Assembly (NCBI GenBank): GCA_026707935.1
Contig: JAPOVX010000152.1
Location: forward strand, 1 to 37,928
DNA from: Paracoccaceae bacterium
GTDB taxonomy: Bacteria > Pseudomonadota > Alphaproteobacteria > Rhodobacterales > Rhodobacteraceae
DNA: 37,928 nucleotides
Reading direction: 5' to 3'
A model generated the notes under the pieces. It was not told the origin of the DNA. It was given only the letters and a program-made list of their open reading frames with translations, and did no database searches. Made by a program: the position numbers and the translations under genes. Shown here one piece after another: positions 16,699-25,787 of this stretch (its first letter is position 1; each line of letters starts with the position of its first letter).

Positions 16699-17304
16699 AT
16701 GAAAACACGAGCCGAACGCAAGGAGACCCTCCGGGCCACCTACCAGGATGTTCTCGACGCGCCGCCCCACAGGGTCGCCGAGGTGATCGCCGGAACCCTT
16801 CACACCCATCCGAGGCCCGCCATGCGTCATGCTTGGGCGAGTTCGATCCTCGGGGGAAGTCTTGTCAATCCGTTCAGCCGGGGCAGCGGCGGTCCCGGCG
16901 GCTGGTGGATCGTTTTCGAGCCGGAACTGCACCTGGGAGACGACATCGTGGTCCCGGACCTCGCGGGCTGGCGGCGCGAGACGATGCCGGAGTATCCGGA
17001 CGCGGCATATTGCACAGTCGTGCCTGACTGGGTGTGCGAGGTGCTCTCGCCATCCACGAGGAGGCTGGACCAAGGCGAGAAGCGGTCACTCTATGCCCGC
17101 GAGGGCGTCCGCCATCTCTGGCTCGTGGATCCTGATGCACGGACGCTTGAGGCCTTCGAGTTGCGTGAGGGGTACTGGCTGCTTTTGACAACGCTCGTCG
17201 ATGACGTGCCTGTTTCGCTTCCTCCCTTCGATGCCATTTCCTTTCCGCTCGACGCCCTTTGGCCCGAAGTGACCGCAGGCGCTGGAAAAGGGGAGAAATC
17301 ATGA
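16699..17304 (+). CDS. Uma2 family (DUF820) putative PD-(D/E)XK nuclease
   Basis: 201 residues. Visible family elements are an HAWASSILGGSL helix, an FEPELHLGDDIVVPDLAGWRR strand-turn with the acidic PD, DWVCEVLSPSTRRLDQGEKR holding the E and K of the core, and GVRHLWLVDPDARTLEAFEL. These are typical of Uma2/DUF820 restriction-endonuclease-like proteins, which are abundant in some bacteria and of unclear role. ATG 16699 follows AGGGAAGGA; the longer frame upstream belongs to the recombinase remnant read in another frame. It lies next to that scar, so it may have been acquired with it. Confidence 0.85.
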   Translation: MKTRAERKETLRATYQDVLDAPPHRVAEVIAGTLHTHPRPAMRHAWASSILGGSLVNPFSRGSGGPGGWWIVFEPELHLGDDIVVPDLAGWRRETMPEYPDAAYCTVVPDWVCEVLSPSTRRLDQGEKRSLYAREGVRHLWLVDPDARTLEAFELREGYWLLLTTLVDDVPVSLPPFDAISFPLDALWPEVTAGAGKGEKS

Positions 17305-17671
17305 CGGAGACTCCGTCAATCGAAAGGCGTGCGATTGTCGTCGATCGGCCTGGCGCGGACGGGCAAATGCCGACCTCGTGAAAGTCCGTAAATGTCAAGC
17401 AGCCCGGTAACGCTATGCCTGAAAAAAACGCACGATTGGAGCCCGGAGATCTGCCGCTTTTCCAGACGAGGAGCAAGTAATGTGGCCATTTCGTGCGAAC
17501 GAAAAAGACCATCACGGTGAGGCACATTCCTATGGATTATTCTGCTCGTTTTTGTAAGTTTGTTGCAATGGAGTGCCGTCCGGCTGGCTTCCGTTTTGCG
17601 CGCTGCCGAATGCGTCTGTGAACAGCGTAGGGATTGAAGCGAGTTCTTGGATTTAGCGGGACGAGGAATTC
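17305..17671. other. Intergenic stretch with a tiny coupled frame
   Basis: Directly after the Uma2 stop an ATG at 17301 (ATGA overlap) opens a 26-codon frame (MTETPSIERRAIVVDRPGAD...) ending at 17381. It may be a leaderless peptide or chance. The rest, to 17671, must hold the desaturase promoter. GAGGAATTC just ahead of ATG 17672 is that gene's ribosome site. No terminator or RNA gene was seen. Confidence 0.35.
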
Positions 17672-18655
17672 ATGCAGGGATCGTTCTCACGTCGGGGAAT
17701 CGTTGATCCGTCGGAACTTCGCGCCCTCAACGCGCGATCCGATCTGATGGGAGCGCTGCAGTTGGCCAGCCATCTCCTGGCGATCGCCGGAGCGGCATGG
17801 CTTCACGCGCTGGCGCTCGGGAGCTGGTGGGTGTTGCCGAGCGGGTTCCTTCTGGGCGTCCTCGTGAATTTCCTGTACGCGGCCCAGCACGAACTGTCCC
17901 ATTCAACCGTGTTCAAGACACGCGGCCTCAATGAACTGTTTGGCCGCGCGATCGGGTTCATTCAGTTCTTTCCGCGCGACTTCGACCAGATCATGCACTT
18001 CGCCCATCACCAGTGGACACAGGACTGGAAACGCGACGGGGAACTGGTTCGGGAGCCTTACACACTCGGCAGTTACCTGCTGTGGTTTTTTGGCGTGACA
18101 TACTGGCGAAATCGCGTATGGGGGATGTGCCGCCACGCGGCCGGCTTCGTTCACGAACCGTATGTGAGGAAGGAAGAGGAGGCGAAGGTCGTCCTCGAGG
18201 CGCGTCTCCATCTCGCCGGTTACGCATTCATTCTCGTGGTATCTGTCATCTTCGGAAGTTGGATTGCGCTGACGTACTGGATCCTACCGATGATCCTGAC
18301 CAAGCCGGTGCACCAACTGCAAAACACCATTGAACATCTCGGGCTTACGCACGAGAACGATGTGATCGAGAATACCCGTTCGACACGTACCAATGCCTTG
18401 CTTCGTTGGTTGTGCTGGCAGATGCCATACCACACTGCCCACCACACGTTCCCGTCCGTGCCATTCTGGAGTCTCAAGAAGCTGAACGAAAAACTCGAGC
18501 GAAAGGTCGGACCGGTCCATCAGATGGGCTATCTCGAATTCCAGTTCGAAGTCGTCAGGAAACTGGCGAGGAAGGACGAAAGCCAGTATCCCATGAACGA
18601 GGTCTGGATCGTTCCGCGCTCCGGCGGGCGCGACATTCGTATCCCCATCGATTGA
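17672..18655 (+). CDS. Integral-membrane fatty acid desaturase-like protein
   Basis: 327 residues with three His clusters that would hold the di-iron centre: HELSH (73-77), HFAHH (109-113) and HTAHH (254-258). There are about four hydrophobic segments (31-70, 132-145, 181-212). These define the membrane FA_desaturase superfamily, which includes acyl-lipid desaturases, hydroxylases and alkane or sterol-type oxygenases. The first box lacks the extra spacing of classical delta-9 enzymes, so the exact reaction is open. It has its own ribosome site and stands alone; a 277-bp gap separates it from the D-glutamate operon. Confidence 0.85.
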   Translation: MQGSFSRRGIVDPSELRALNARSDLMGALQLASHLLAIAGAAWLHALALGSWWVLPSGFLLGVLVNFLYAAQHELSHSTVFKTRGLNELFGRAIGFIQFFPRDFDQIMHFAHHQWTQDWKRDGELVREPYTLGSYLLWFFGVTYWRNRVWGMCRHAAGFVHEPYVRKEEEAKVVLEARLHLAGYAFILVVSVIFGSWIALTYWILPMILTKPVHQLQNTIEHLGLTHENDVIENTRSTRTNALLRWLCWQMPYHTAHHTFPSVPFWSLKKLNEKLERKVGPVHQMGYLEFQFEVVRKLARKDESQYPMNEVWIVPRSGGRDIRIPID

Positions 18656-18932
18656 TCGCTTGAACCTGTCCCGGTTTTGCCCCTCGAATCCAGCAGGCTC
18701 GACGCCTGAATGTGTCGTTTCCGGGCGTGATTCCGGCGGCAGGGGCGGCATGCCGGACACGCCGGTTCGCGCCGAGACAGACCCCTTTCAGTTGCCGATT
18801 GACTTTCACGGTGAATAGGCCGCAATTGGCGTGCGCGCCGCAGTCGATGCCTGCATGCACCGGGCGAGGAACATTGGTGGCAGGACCATTTCAAGGGTGC
18901 GACAAGCGCCGTGACGGAGCGAGACGAAACCG

Positions 18933-19931
18933 ATGATCAGGAAACCATACCTGCTCTTTCTTGGAGACGCTCCGGATTCCCTTGCAGCAAAGGTCGCACA
19001 GGGAGTCCGCGACTGGAGTCCCGATGCCGCTATCGGTCAGTACCGCATGGAAGGGTGCCAGGCAGACGTTGGCCTGCCTGACCTGACGATCGAGGAAGCA
19101 CGGGCTGCCGGAATCCGGACCATGGTGATCGGCGTTGCCAATCGTGGCGGCGTCATTTCGAAGGCGTGGAAGTCCGTGCTGACCGACGCGCTCGCGAACG
19201 GCATGGACATCGCGAGCGGCCTGCACAATTTGCTCAGGGACGAAGCGGACCTCGTTTCGGCGGCCGCAGCACACGGGTGTGACCTTCACGATGTCCGGGT
19301 CCCGACGGTACAGTATCCGATCGGCAACGGTCAAAAACGGCGCGGACGACGCTGCCTCGGTGTCGGAACCGATGTTTCGGTCGGCAAGATGTACACCGCG
19401 CTCGCGATGGACAGGGAGATGCAGGATCGTGGCATGAAATCGACGTTTCGGGCAACGGGTCAGACCGGAATCCTGATCACCGGCGGCGGCGTGCCGCTGG
19501 ATGCCGTCGTCGCCGACTTCATGGCGGGTTCGATCGAGTACCTGTCGCCGGACAATGATGATGACCACTGGGACCTGATCGAGGGCCAGGGATCGCTTTT
19601 TCATGCGTCGTATTCGGGTGTGACGATGGCGCTCGTCCATGGCGGTCAACCGGACGCCCTGGTTCTTTGCCATGACGCATCTCGGAAACAGATGCGTGGA
19701 CTTCCCGGCTACGAGCCCCCTTCACTGACGGAACTCCGGGACCTTGCGCTCAAGTTGGCGCGGATCGTCAATCCGAATTGCCAGGTTTCGGCCGTGTCCG
19801 TGAACACCAAGGCCATGAGCGATGCGGAAGCCCGCGCCTGTTTGGCGCAAATCGAAACCGAAACCGGCCTGCCGACCGTTGATCCATTTCGATTTGGTGC
19901 CGGGCGCCTCGTCGACGCGCTGCCGGATTGA
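18933..19931 (+). CDS. dgcN: DgcN, DUF1611-family D-glutamate N-acetyltransferase
   Basis: 332 residues of DUF1611. GVGTDVSVGKMYTALAM (about 142-158) is its P-loop-like GxDxxxGK motif. Family markers around it are VIGVANRGGVIS, MDIASGLHNLL, FRATGQTGILI and HWDLIEGQGSLFHASYSGVT. In marine proteobacteria DgcN acetylates D-glutamate and DgcA then racemises the product to N-acetyl-L-glutamate. The adjacency to dgcA and a D-amino-acid transaminase fits that pathway. ATG 18933 follows GGAGCGAG. First gene of the three-gene operon; no regulator (dgcR) is next to it here. Confidence 0.88.
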   Translation: MIRKPYLLFLGDAPDSLAAKVAQGVRDWSPDAAIGQYRMEGCQADVGLPDLTIEEARAAGIRTMVIGVANRGGVISKAWKSVLTDALANGMDIASGLHNLLRDEADLVSAAAAHGCDLHDVRVPTVQYPIGNGQKRRGRRCLGVGTDVSVGKMYTALAMDREMQDRGMKSTFRATGQTGILITGGGVPLDAVVADFMAGSIEYLSPDNDDDHWDLIEGQGSLFHASYSGVTMALVHGGQPDALVLCHDASRKQMRGLPGYEPPSLTELRDLALKLARIVNPNCQVSAVSVNTKAMSDAEARACLAQIETETGLPTVDPFRFGAGRLVDALPD

Positions 19932-20009
19932 GCTGCCTTTGACCGGAGTCGGTCGCCGCATGAAGATCACGGGACAACAGGACAGGTCGTTTGACCTGTC
20001 GTGCAGTGC

Positions 20010-20975
20010 ATGAAACTGCGTGCCAGGGCAGAGCAGTTCCCGCTGGCCCGAACGTTTTCGATTTCGCGAGGGTCAAGGACGGTTGCGGATGTGGTTACCG
20101 TGTCCGTGGAAGCCAACGGGGACACCGGCTTTGGAGAATGCGTTCCGTATGCGCGTTACGATGAGTCGATCGGGTCGGTGATCGGGGCAATTCAGTCGCT
20201 GCGTCTCCCGGTCGACCGAAACGAACTTCAACAATGCCTGCCACCTGGAGCTGCGCGCAATGCCGTCGATTGTGCGTTGTGGGATCTGGAAGCGAAGCAG
20301 GCCGGATTGCGGGTATGGGAACTGGCGGGCCAGGCGGAGCCTGGACCGGTTGTGACCGCGTACACGCTTTCGCTGGATGATCCTACCGAGATGGCTCACC
20401 AGGCCGCGAGACAAGCCAGCCGGCCGTTGCTCAAGATCAAGCTTGGCGGGCCTGGCGACCTGGAGCGGCTCGAAGCGGTCCGCTCGGCTGCGCCGGCCGC
20501 AAGAATCATTGTCGATGCGAACGAGGGATGGACGGTTTCGGCTTACGAGCGTTTGATTCCGGCATTCCTGGATCTCGGGATCGAGATGGTCGAACAACCG
20601 TTTCCCGTCGGCGAAGATGCGGTCCTCGACGAGGTGGAGAGACCGATTCCTGTTTGTGCCGATGAGAGTTGCCACGACCGGACGTCACTGGCTCGGCTTT
20701 CCGGACGTTATGACATGATCAACATCAAGCTGGACAAGACGGGAGGATTGACCGAAGCAATGGCACTCCGGGACCTTGCGCGCGAACGGGGGTTCGAAAT
20801 CATGGTCGGTTGCATGGTTGGTACGTCACTGGCCATGGCGCCAGCCGTGCTTGTCGCCCAGGGAGCGGCGGTGACTGACCTCGACGGTCCCCTGCTCCTG
20901 GCGGCAGACAGGGAGACGGCGCTCAGGTATGAAGGGTCCGACCTATTCCCGCCGGCAAGCGGGCTTTGGGGATAA
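20010..20975 (+). CDS. dgcA: DgcA, enolase-superfamily N-acetyl-D-glutamate racemase / dipeptide epimerase
   Basis: 321 residues of the mandelate racemase/muconate-lactonising enolase fold. The general base pair is in LLKIKLGG (KxK). The metal ligands are in IIVDANEGW (Asp), MVEQPFPV (Glu) and VCADESCHD (Asp), and the opposite base is in INIKLDKTGGL (Lys). That set is the L-Ala-D/L-Glu epimerase type. Downstream of dgcN it most likely racemises N-acetyl-D-glutamate; a muropeptide epimerase role (L-Ala-D-Glu) is the alternative. ATG 20010 is preferred over GTG 20001 because the conserved N-terminus begins there. Confidence 0.9.
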   Translation: MKLRARAEQFPLARTFSISRGSRTVADVVTVSVEANGDTGFGECVPYARYDESIGSVIGAIQSLRLPVDRNELQQCLPPGAARNAVDCALWDLEAKQAGLRVWELAGQAEPGPVVTAYTLSLDDPTEMAHQAARQASRPLLKIKLGGPGDLERLEAVRSAAPAARIIVDANEGWTVSAYERLIPAFLDLGIEMVEQPFPVGEDAVLDEVERPIPVCADESCHDRTSLARLSGRYDMINIKLDKTGGLTEAMALRDLARERGFEIMVGCMVGTSLAMAPAVLVAQGAAVTDLDGPLLLAADRETALRYEGSDLFPPASGLWG

Positions 20976-21017
20976 AGCTGAGATCGGGGACGAATCAAGG
21001 AAGCGACGGAAGGAAAG

Positions 21018-21869
21018 ATGGGCAGGATTGTTTATGTGAACGGTCGCTACGTGCCGGAATCCGCCGCACGGGTATCCGTTTTTGACAGGGGATTCCTCAT
21101 GTCGGACGCCGTGTATGAGGTCACGGCCGTCCTTGACGGAAAACTGGTCGATTTCGACGGGCATCTGGAACGGCTGGCCCGATCACTTGGCGAGCTCGAC
21201 ATGGAAAACCCGTTGGATTCTGCCAGCCTTCTTGAAATCCATCGGGAACTGGTTCGACTCAACGGACTTGATGAAGGATTGGTTTATCTCCAGGTCACGC
21301 GGGGAGTCGCTGACAGGGACTTTGCCTATCCGCAGGACGCGACCCCGACTGTTGTTCTTTTCACCCAGGTCAAGTCGCTGGCGGAAAGCGAACAGGCAGG
21401 GACAGGAATCCGGGTCGTTTTCGTGGACGACCTCCGCTGGGGACGAAGGGACATCAAGACCGTCCAACTGCTCTACCCGTCCATGTCAAAAATGGAGGCG
21501 AAGTCCAGGGGAGCTGACGATGCCTGGCTCGTTCAGGACGGGTTCGTGACGGAAGGCACGTCGAACAATGCGTACATAGTGAAAGACGACACGATCATCA
21601 CCCGGGAACTTTCGAACGATATCCTGCATGGCATTACGCGGGCGGCAGTGCTCAGGTATGCCCGGGAGCGGCAGGTTCGAATTGAAGAACGCGCCTTCAC
21701 GCCGGACGAGGCCAGGGCGGCGGATGAAGCGTTTATCACGGCGGCATCGACGTTTGTCATGCCGGTCGTTTCGATTGATGGCGCTACGATCGGTGACGGA
21801 AAGCCGGGACCGGTGGCCCGGCGGCTCCGGAAAATCTACCTGGAGGAAAGCCGAAAATCCGCGGTGTGA
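21018..21869 (+). CDS. dat: D-amino-acid aminotransferase (class IV PLP)
   Basis: 283 residues. It converts D-Ala and 2-oxoglutarate to pyruvate and D-Glu, and vice versa. VYVNGRYVPESAARVSVFDR and GFLMSDAVYEVTAV open the class IV fold. DIKTVQLLYPSMSK carries the PLP lysine (K147), and VTEGTSNNAY carries the Glu of the cofactor site (E179). A strong GGAAGGAAAG site precedes ATG 21018, 42 nt after dgcA. With dgcN and dgcA it forms a route by which amino groups of D-amino acids, for example from peptidoglycan, reach D-Glu and then L-Glu metabolism. Confidence 0.9.
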   Translation: MGRIVYVNGRYVPESAARVSVFDRGFLMSDAVYEVTAVLDGKLVDFDGHLERLARSLGELDMENPLDSASLLEIHRELVRLNGLDEGLVYLQVTRGVADRDFAYPQDATPTVVLFTQVKSLAESEQAGTGIRVVFVDDLRWGRRDIKTVQLLYPSMSKMEAKSRGADDAWLVQDGFVTEGTSNNAYIVKDDTIITRELSNDILHGITRAAVLRYARERQVRIEERAFTPDEARAADEAFITAASTFVMPVVSIDGATIGDGKPGPVARRLRKIYLEESRKSAV

Positions 21870-21983
21870 GCGGAATTCCACCAGATAACGGTACGTTCAC
21901 GAATCTTCTGCCGCGAATTGATACAGGCCGATCACTGCGGAGCACCTTCCGGCAGGTTTGCGCCGGCCGACGGCAAAAGCCCG

Positions 21984-22274
21984 TCAACCGTGCGATTCCC
22001 TGAACTGATCCAACTGATCCTCGGTCGCGTCGGTCTGATACGATGCGCGCCATTCGGAAAACGGCATTCCGTAGAAGATTTCCCGACCCTCGTCCTTGGT
22101 CATGGCAATGCCACGTTCATTCGCTGCTTCCTGGTACCACCGTGACAGGCAGTTGCGACAGAATCCGGCGAGATTCATCAGGTCGATGTTTTGCACGTCC
22201 GTCCGGCGCATGAGGTGTTCCTGAAGTCGCCGGAAGGCCGCGGCTTCAAGTTCCAGTCTGGTCTGATCGTCCAT
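21984..22274 (-). CDS. DUF1244 family protein
   Basis: 96 residues, nearly the whole being the DUF1244 domain: FRRLQEHLMRRTDVQNIDLM, NLAGFCRNCLSRWYQEAA and IFYGMPFSEWRASYQ. The CxxC in the middle (FCRNC) is invariant in the family and suggests metal or redox binding. Function unknown. ATG 22274 overlaps the stop of the upstream amidohydrolase gene by one base (TGATG) and shares GGAGG as its ribosome site, so the two are coupled. Confidence 0.92.
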   Translation of the reverse strand: MDDQTRLELEAAAFRRLQEHLMRRTDVQNIDLMNLAGFCRNCLSRWYQEAANERGIAMTKDEGREIFYGMPFSEWRASYQTDATEDQLDQFRESHG

Positions 22275-23074
22275 CACGTCCTCCTTTGGCAGTCAACTGA
22301 GCCCGTGGCACAATCAACGACCCGGCGCAATATAGGTGCGAGGAATTCCGCCCATTCACGTTGAGAGGATTCGGTCTCGATCTGGTCATTGCGAATCTCG
22401 ACCAACGAATGGAAGCGTCCCGATTGAAACGCATGGCGATCGATGGTGTCGCCCGGCAGTCGCCCGGCATACGGGCGATTGTCTCCGACGACGAGACCGG
22501 CGTGATCGTTGAGCAATGCAAGAAGAGGGTCCGCGATCCTGCGATCGGTCGACGACAGGACCCCGATATTCCAGGGCCGCTTCGGACCGGTCCACATCCT
22601 GGGCGTAAACGAGTGTATGGACAGGACGACCGGGTCATCGATCTCATCCAGCACGGAAGAAATGGTGCCGTGATAGGGACGATGGCATCGTTTCAACCGG
22701 CATTCCCGTTCCCGAGGGCTGATCGACCGGTTCGCCGGCACGACGATGCCATCGCAGATCTGCATGATCAGGGTCGGGTCGGTTTCTCCGCGGTTCGGAT
22801 CGATGACCAGTCGCGAAAAATTTGACAGAACGGCGGTTGCGTCGAGGGTGTCCGCGAGGTGGCGGGTAACGCCGGCTGCCCCGATGTCGTGGGCGACGTG
22901 GCGCGCCATGTCACTACCGTTGAGGCCGAGCGAACCACCGTTCAACCATTTGGGGACATGATTGGTCGCATGATCGCAGACCAGGACAATTCGAGAGGAA
23001 CGGTTTCCGTTGTAGACTTTAAAAGGCAAAGACAATTTGGGGGATCCGGTGATCGATTCGTGGTTGAGCAACAT
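22274..23074 (-). CDS. N-formylglutamate amidohydrolase family protein
   Basis: 266 residues. VLVCDHATNHVPKWL opens the FGase fold. HVAHDIGAAGVTRHLADTL, SRLVIDPNRGETDPTLI, HRPYHGTI, LSIHSFTPRMWTGPKRPWN and VGDNRPYAG follow; the His and Asp/Glu residues in them are the metal ligands of this family. Members remove formyl groups from N-formyl-L-glutamate in histidine breakdown, but orphan copies away from hut genes may act on other N-acyl amino acids. This one sits near the D-glutamate operon and pairs with DUF1244, so the exact substrate is uncertain. Divergent from pyruvate kinase; the 131 bp between them should hold both promoters. Confidence 0.85.
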   Translation of the reverse strand: MLLNHESITGSPKLSLPFKVYNGNRSSRIVLVCDHATNHVPKWLNGGSLGLNGSDMARHVAHDIGAAGVTRHLADTLDATAVLSNFSRLVIDPNRGETDPTLIMQICDGIVVPANRSISPRERECRLKRCHRPYHGTISSVLDEIDDPVVLSIHSFTPRMWTGPKRPWNIGVLSSTDRRIADPLLALLNDHAGLVVGDNRPYAGRLPGDTIDRHAFQSGRFHSLVEIRNDQIETESSQREWAEFLAPILRRVVDCATGSVDCQRRT

Positions 23075-23205
23075 CGTTTAACGATATTGGCGTGCATCGC
23101 CACCCTGCTTGACGACCTTCATTGGTGACATTGCGGACGTGCTCATGTAGCCAACGCAGGCCGAGCGCTGTCTTGTCGGTGGGTAATTCGCAGGAGGACG
23201 AGATC

Positions 23206-24648
23206 TTGAGGAGACATCGCAATGTGAAGATTGTTGCGACGCTTGGCCCCGCGTCGGATTCGCAGGACGTATTGATGGCGATGTTCAAGGCCGGGGCTGA
23301 TGTATTCCGGTTGAACATGAGCCACGGAACCTACGAAGACATTGCAGCACGCCACCGCCAGGTCCGCCGGATCGAAAGGGAAACAGGGCGACCGATTTGC
23401 ATCCTGGCGGACCTTCAGGGACCCAAGATCCGTTGCGGTACGTTTCGGGAAGGCGAGGTCGAACTCAAGGTCGGAGATCGTTTCAGATTCGAACTGACCG
23501 ATACGGACGGGAACGAGACTCGGGTGTCGCTTCCTCACGAGGAAGTGTTTTCCGTGTTGTCGCCAGGATCGCGGCTTCTCGTCAATGACGGGAGGGTTCA
23601 CCTGAAGGTCGAAGATTGCGGCGCTGACTTCGCGAACTGCCGGGTTGTCGTGGGCGGCGAGTTATCGGATCGGAAAGGGGTCCATGTACCGGATGCTGTC
23701 CTTCCGGTGCCGGCATTGTCCGAAAAGGACAGGGAAGATCTTGAATTCGCCTGTTCGCTGGGCGTCGACTGGATTGCGCTTTCGTTTGTTCAGCGCCCCG
23801 AGGACGTGCTTGAAGCCCAGCGCCTGGTAGGGGGCCGTGCCGCGGTCATGGCGAAGATCGAAAAGCCGGCGGCCGTAATGGCCTTTGACCGGATTCTGGA
23901 TTGCGTCGATGGCGTCATGGTGGCGCGGGGCGACCTCGGGGTCGAAATGCCGGTTCAGAACGTTCCCCCGATCCAGAAACGGCTCGTTCGCGCATGCCGG
24001 CGCGTCGGCAAGCCGGTTGTCGTGGCGACGCAGATGCTTGAAAGCATGACATCGGCGCCGGTTCCGACCCGTGCGGAGGTCTCAGACGTCGCGACCGCGA
24101 TCTACGAGGGGGCGGACGCCATCATGCTGTCGGCAGAATCGGCGGTTGGCATGTTCCCAGTTGAAGCTGTCCAAACGATGAATGACGTCGCGGTCGAAGT
24201 CGAACAGGATGCGATCTATCGGCAGGTGATCGAAGCCTCGAGGTCGGAGGCGGAATGTTCGGTCGCGGATGCAATTACGGTTTCGGCGCGCCAGGTGGCG
24301 GAGACAACCGATGTCAAGGCAATTTGCTGTTTCACGCATTCCGGGACGACGTCGATGCTCGCCGCACGTGAACGCCCACGAGTCCCTATCCTGGCGTTGA
24401 CGCCTCTGGCTGCAACGGCGCGTCGCCTGGCGATCGTCTGGGGACTGCATTGTGTCCTTTCGGAAGAAATATCGCGCTTCAAGCACGCGGTTGTCGGGGC
24501 CGCCAGGGCTGCCCGTGACAGCGGGTTTGCCGGGGAAGAGGACCACATTGTCGTGACGGCCGGCATTCCGTTCAATGTATCCGGATCCACGAACATTCTG
24601 CGTGTGACTCTGGCTAACGAGGAATTGATCCTGCAGGGCGAGATGTGA
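23206..24648 (+). CDS. pyk: Pyruvate kinase
   Basis: Converts phosphoenolpyruvate and ADP to pyruvate and ATP. 480 residues when started at TTG 23206, which lies 8 nt after AGGAGG and directly precedes the conserved RRHRNVKIVATLGPAS; no ATG is better placed. Signature elements are FRLNMSHGTYEDI, ILADLQGPKIRCG, DWIALSFVQRPEDV, AVMAKIEKPAAVM (catalytic Lys), MVARGDLGVEMP (metal-binding) and VVATQMLESM. The C-terminal allosteric domain is complete. Single gene by spacing. Confidence 0.96.
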   Translation: MRRHRNVKIVATLGPASDSQDVLMAMFKAGADVFRLNMSHGTYEDIAARHRQVRRIERETGRPICILADLQGPKIRCGTFREGEVELKVGDRFRFELTDTDGNETRVSLPHEEVFSVLSPGSRLLVNDGRVHLKVEDCGADFANCRVVVGGELSDRKGVHVPDAVLPVPALSEKDREDLEFACSLGVDWIALSFVQRPEDVLEAQRLVGGRAAVMAKIEKPAAVMAFDRILDCVDGVMVARGDLGVEMPVQNVPPIQKRLVRACRRVGKPVVVATQMLESMTSAPVPTRAEVSDVATAIYEGADAIMLSAESAVGMFPVEAVQTMNDVAVEVEQDAIYRQVIEASRSEAECSVADAITVSARQVAETTDVKAICCFTHSGTTSMLAARERPRVPILALTPLAATARRLAIVWGLHCVLSEEISRFKHAVVGAARAARDSGFAGEEDHIVVTAGIPFNVSGSTNILRVTLANEELILQGEM

Positions 24649-25787
24649 TCCGCATCAGCGAAACTGCCGCCACGACGCACTCCTTTCGATGGAAAGCCCA
24701 GGGATTCCCGCAAGCCAAGCCGATTCCGCGGCCACCCAGGCCCTCGCATCCGCCCCTGGCCGGGCGGAACAGGTGTTGGTGCGCAATGCCCGTATGCTCC
24801 CCCGCGGAATCGCCCGGGCGCATGGTCAGGGCCTGACGTCGGGTTGACCACGGTTTTTTCGTTTCCACGGCAGGCCCTGACCGCAGTGGTTCGGAGCGAG
24901 AGGTCACGTGTTCCTGCATGATCTCGCAGACCTTGGGAGAGTTCCCCCGACGAACATTCCGCCGTCTCGTCACCGGCAGCAAGTGCGACCGGGTTCCCGG
25001 AGCATCCGGAACCCGATGTTTCCGGTACATGAGCGGCCTCTGTCGGAAAACGGTCCCTCGCGTAGCGCCCTGCGTTACAGGGGCAACGAACGGAAACCGG
25101 GCCCCGGCCTTGGTGGTTTCGGCGGCACCGGCGTTGCGCACGTAACGGCGATCATCGTCAGTGCGCACGATATTGGCATAGGCCGGATCACCTCTGGTGA
25201 TGCGGCGAATGGCCGGCCAGGATCGCACAGTCGCGCATGAATTGTACAAAGGACCTTGCCCGTATCGAACAGCGCATTGGGGTTGCAACAACGGTCGATG
25301 GCACCCCTGCAGGGAGAATTCGGCCAAAACAAACTTGGAATTTGAATTGGCCTGAACTCTCGATACGCGTGCAAAGGCGCGTTTCCCCCCAAACGGGTCA
25401 CATCGGTTATCGGCAGCCAGAACCGCCTCGGAAGGTGACGATTTGGACAGAAGAACCCTGGTGCTGAAGACTGTCCTGTGTGCAGCGGCGAGCAGGGGAT
25501 AGAGACAGGTACGCTGCCCATTTCAGGAGGATTGTCGTGAATTCCCATTTGCGAACTCGCGGCGCCACGTATCCGGGATTTTCGGCGACGTCCCGACTCA
25601 CCCTGAAGGGCGGACCGGCATTTGGCCCGTGGTTTCCGGTCATCCGCCGCCTGCATTTCACCGGCAATGCCGCTGCGGGATGTTGCCGGCGAAAGGTAAC
25701 GCCGGAAAACGGAATATCATGGTGTTGAAATCAAAATTTTTCTGTGCGTGACTGGCGGTTTCGAACCCGCAAACAGGAGGCCAGGCG
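24649..25787. other. 1.1-kb region without a recognised gene
   Basis: The longest frames (minus 24614-25327, minus 25075-25656, plus 24908-25240) have unusual composition for this genome, with no domain motif and no ribosome site. No tRNA could be folded. It contains the inverted repeat at 24824-24882. The last 60 nt (AT-rich, then AACAGGAGG ahead of 25788) are the leader of the malonyl-CoA synthetase gene. Confidence 0.4.
24824..24882. repeat. Perfect 12-bp inverted repeat downstream of pyk
   Basis: GGTCAGGGCCTG (24824-24835) and CAGGCCCTGACC (24871-24882) are exact reverse complements, separated by 35 nt that contain a T6 run and two direct copies of CCACGG. It starts 176 nt after the pyk stop. 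It could form a stem-loop in RNA of either strand (terminator or structured RNA) or be the end pair of a small mobile element. No T tract follows the outer stem. Confidence 0.55.

Noticed and set aside
18891..19673. 260-codon minus-strand frame
   Set aside because: Fully antisense to dgcN, whose plus-strand frame has clear family motifs.
24614..25327. 237-codon minus-strand frame in the gene-free region
   Set aside because: Arg/Pro-rich composition, no ribosome site, no motif, and it overlaps the end of pyk.
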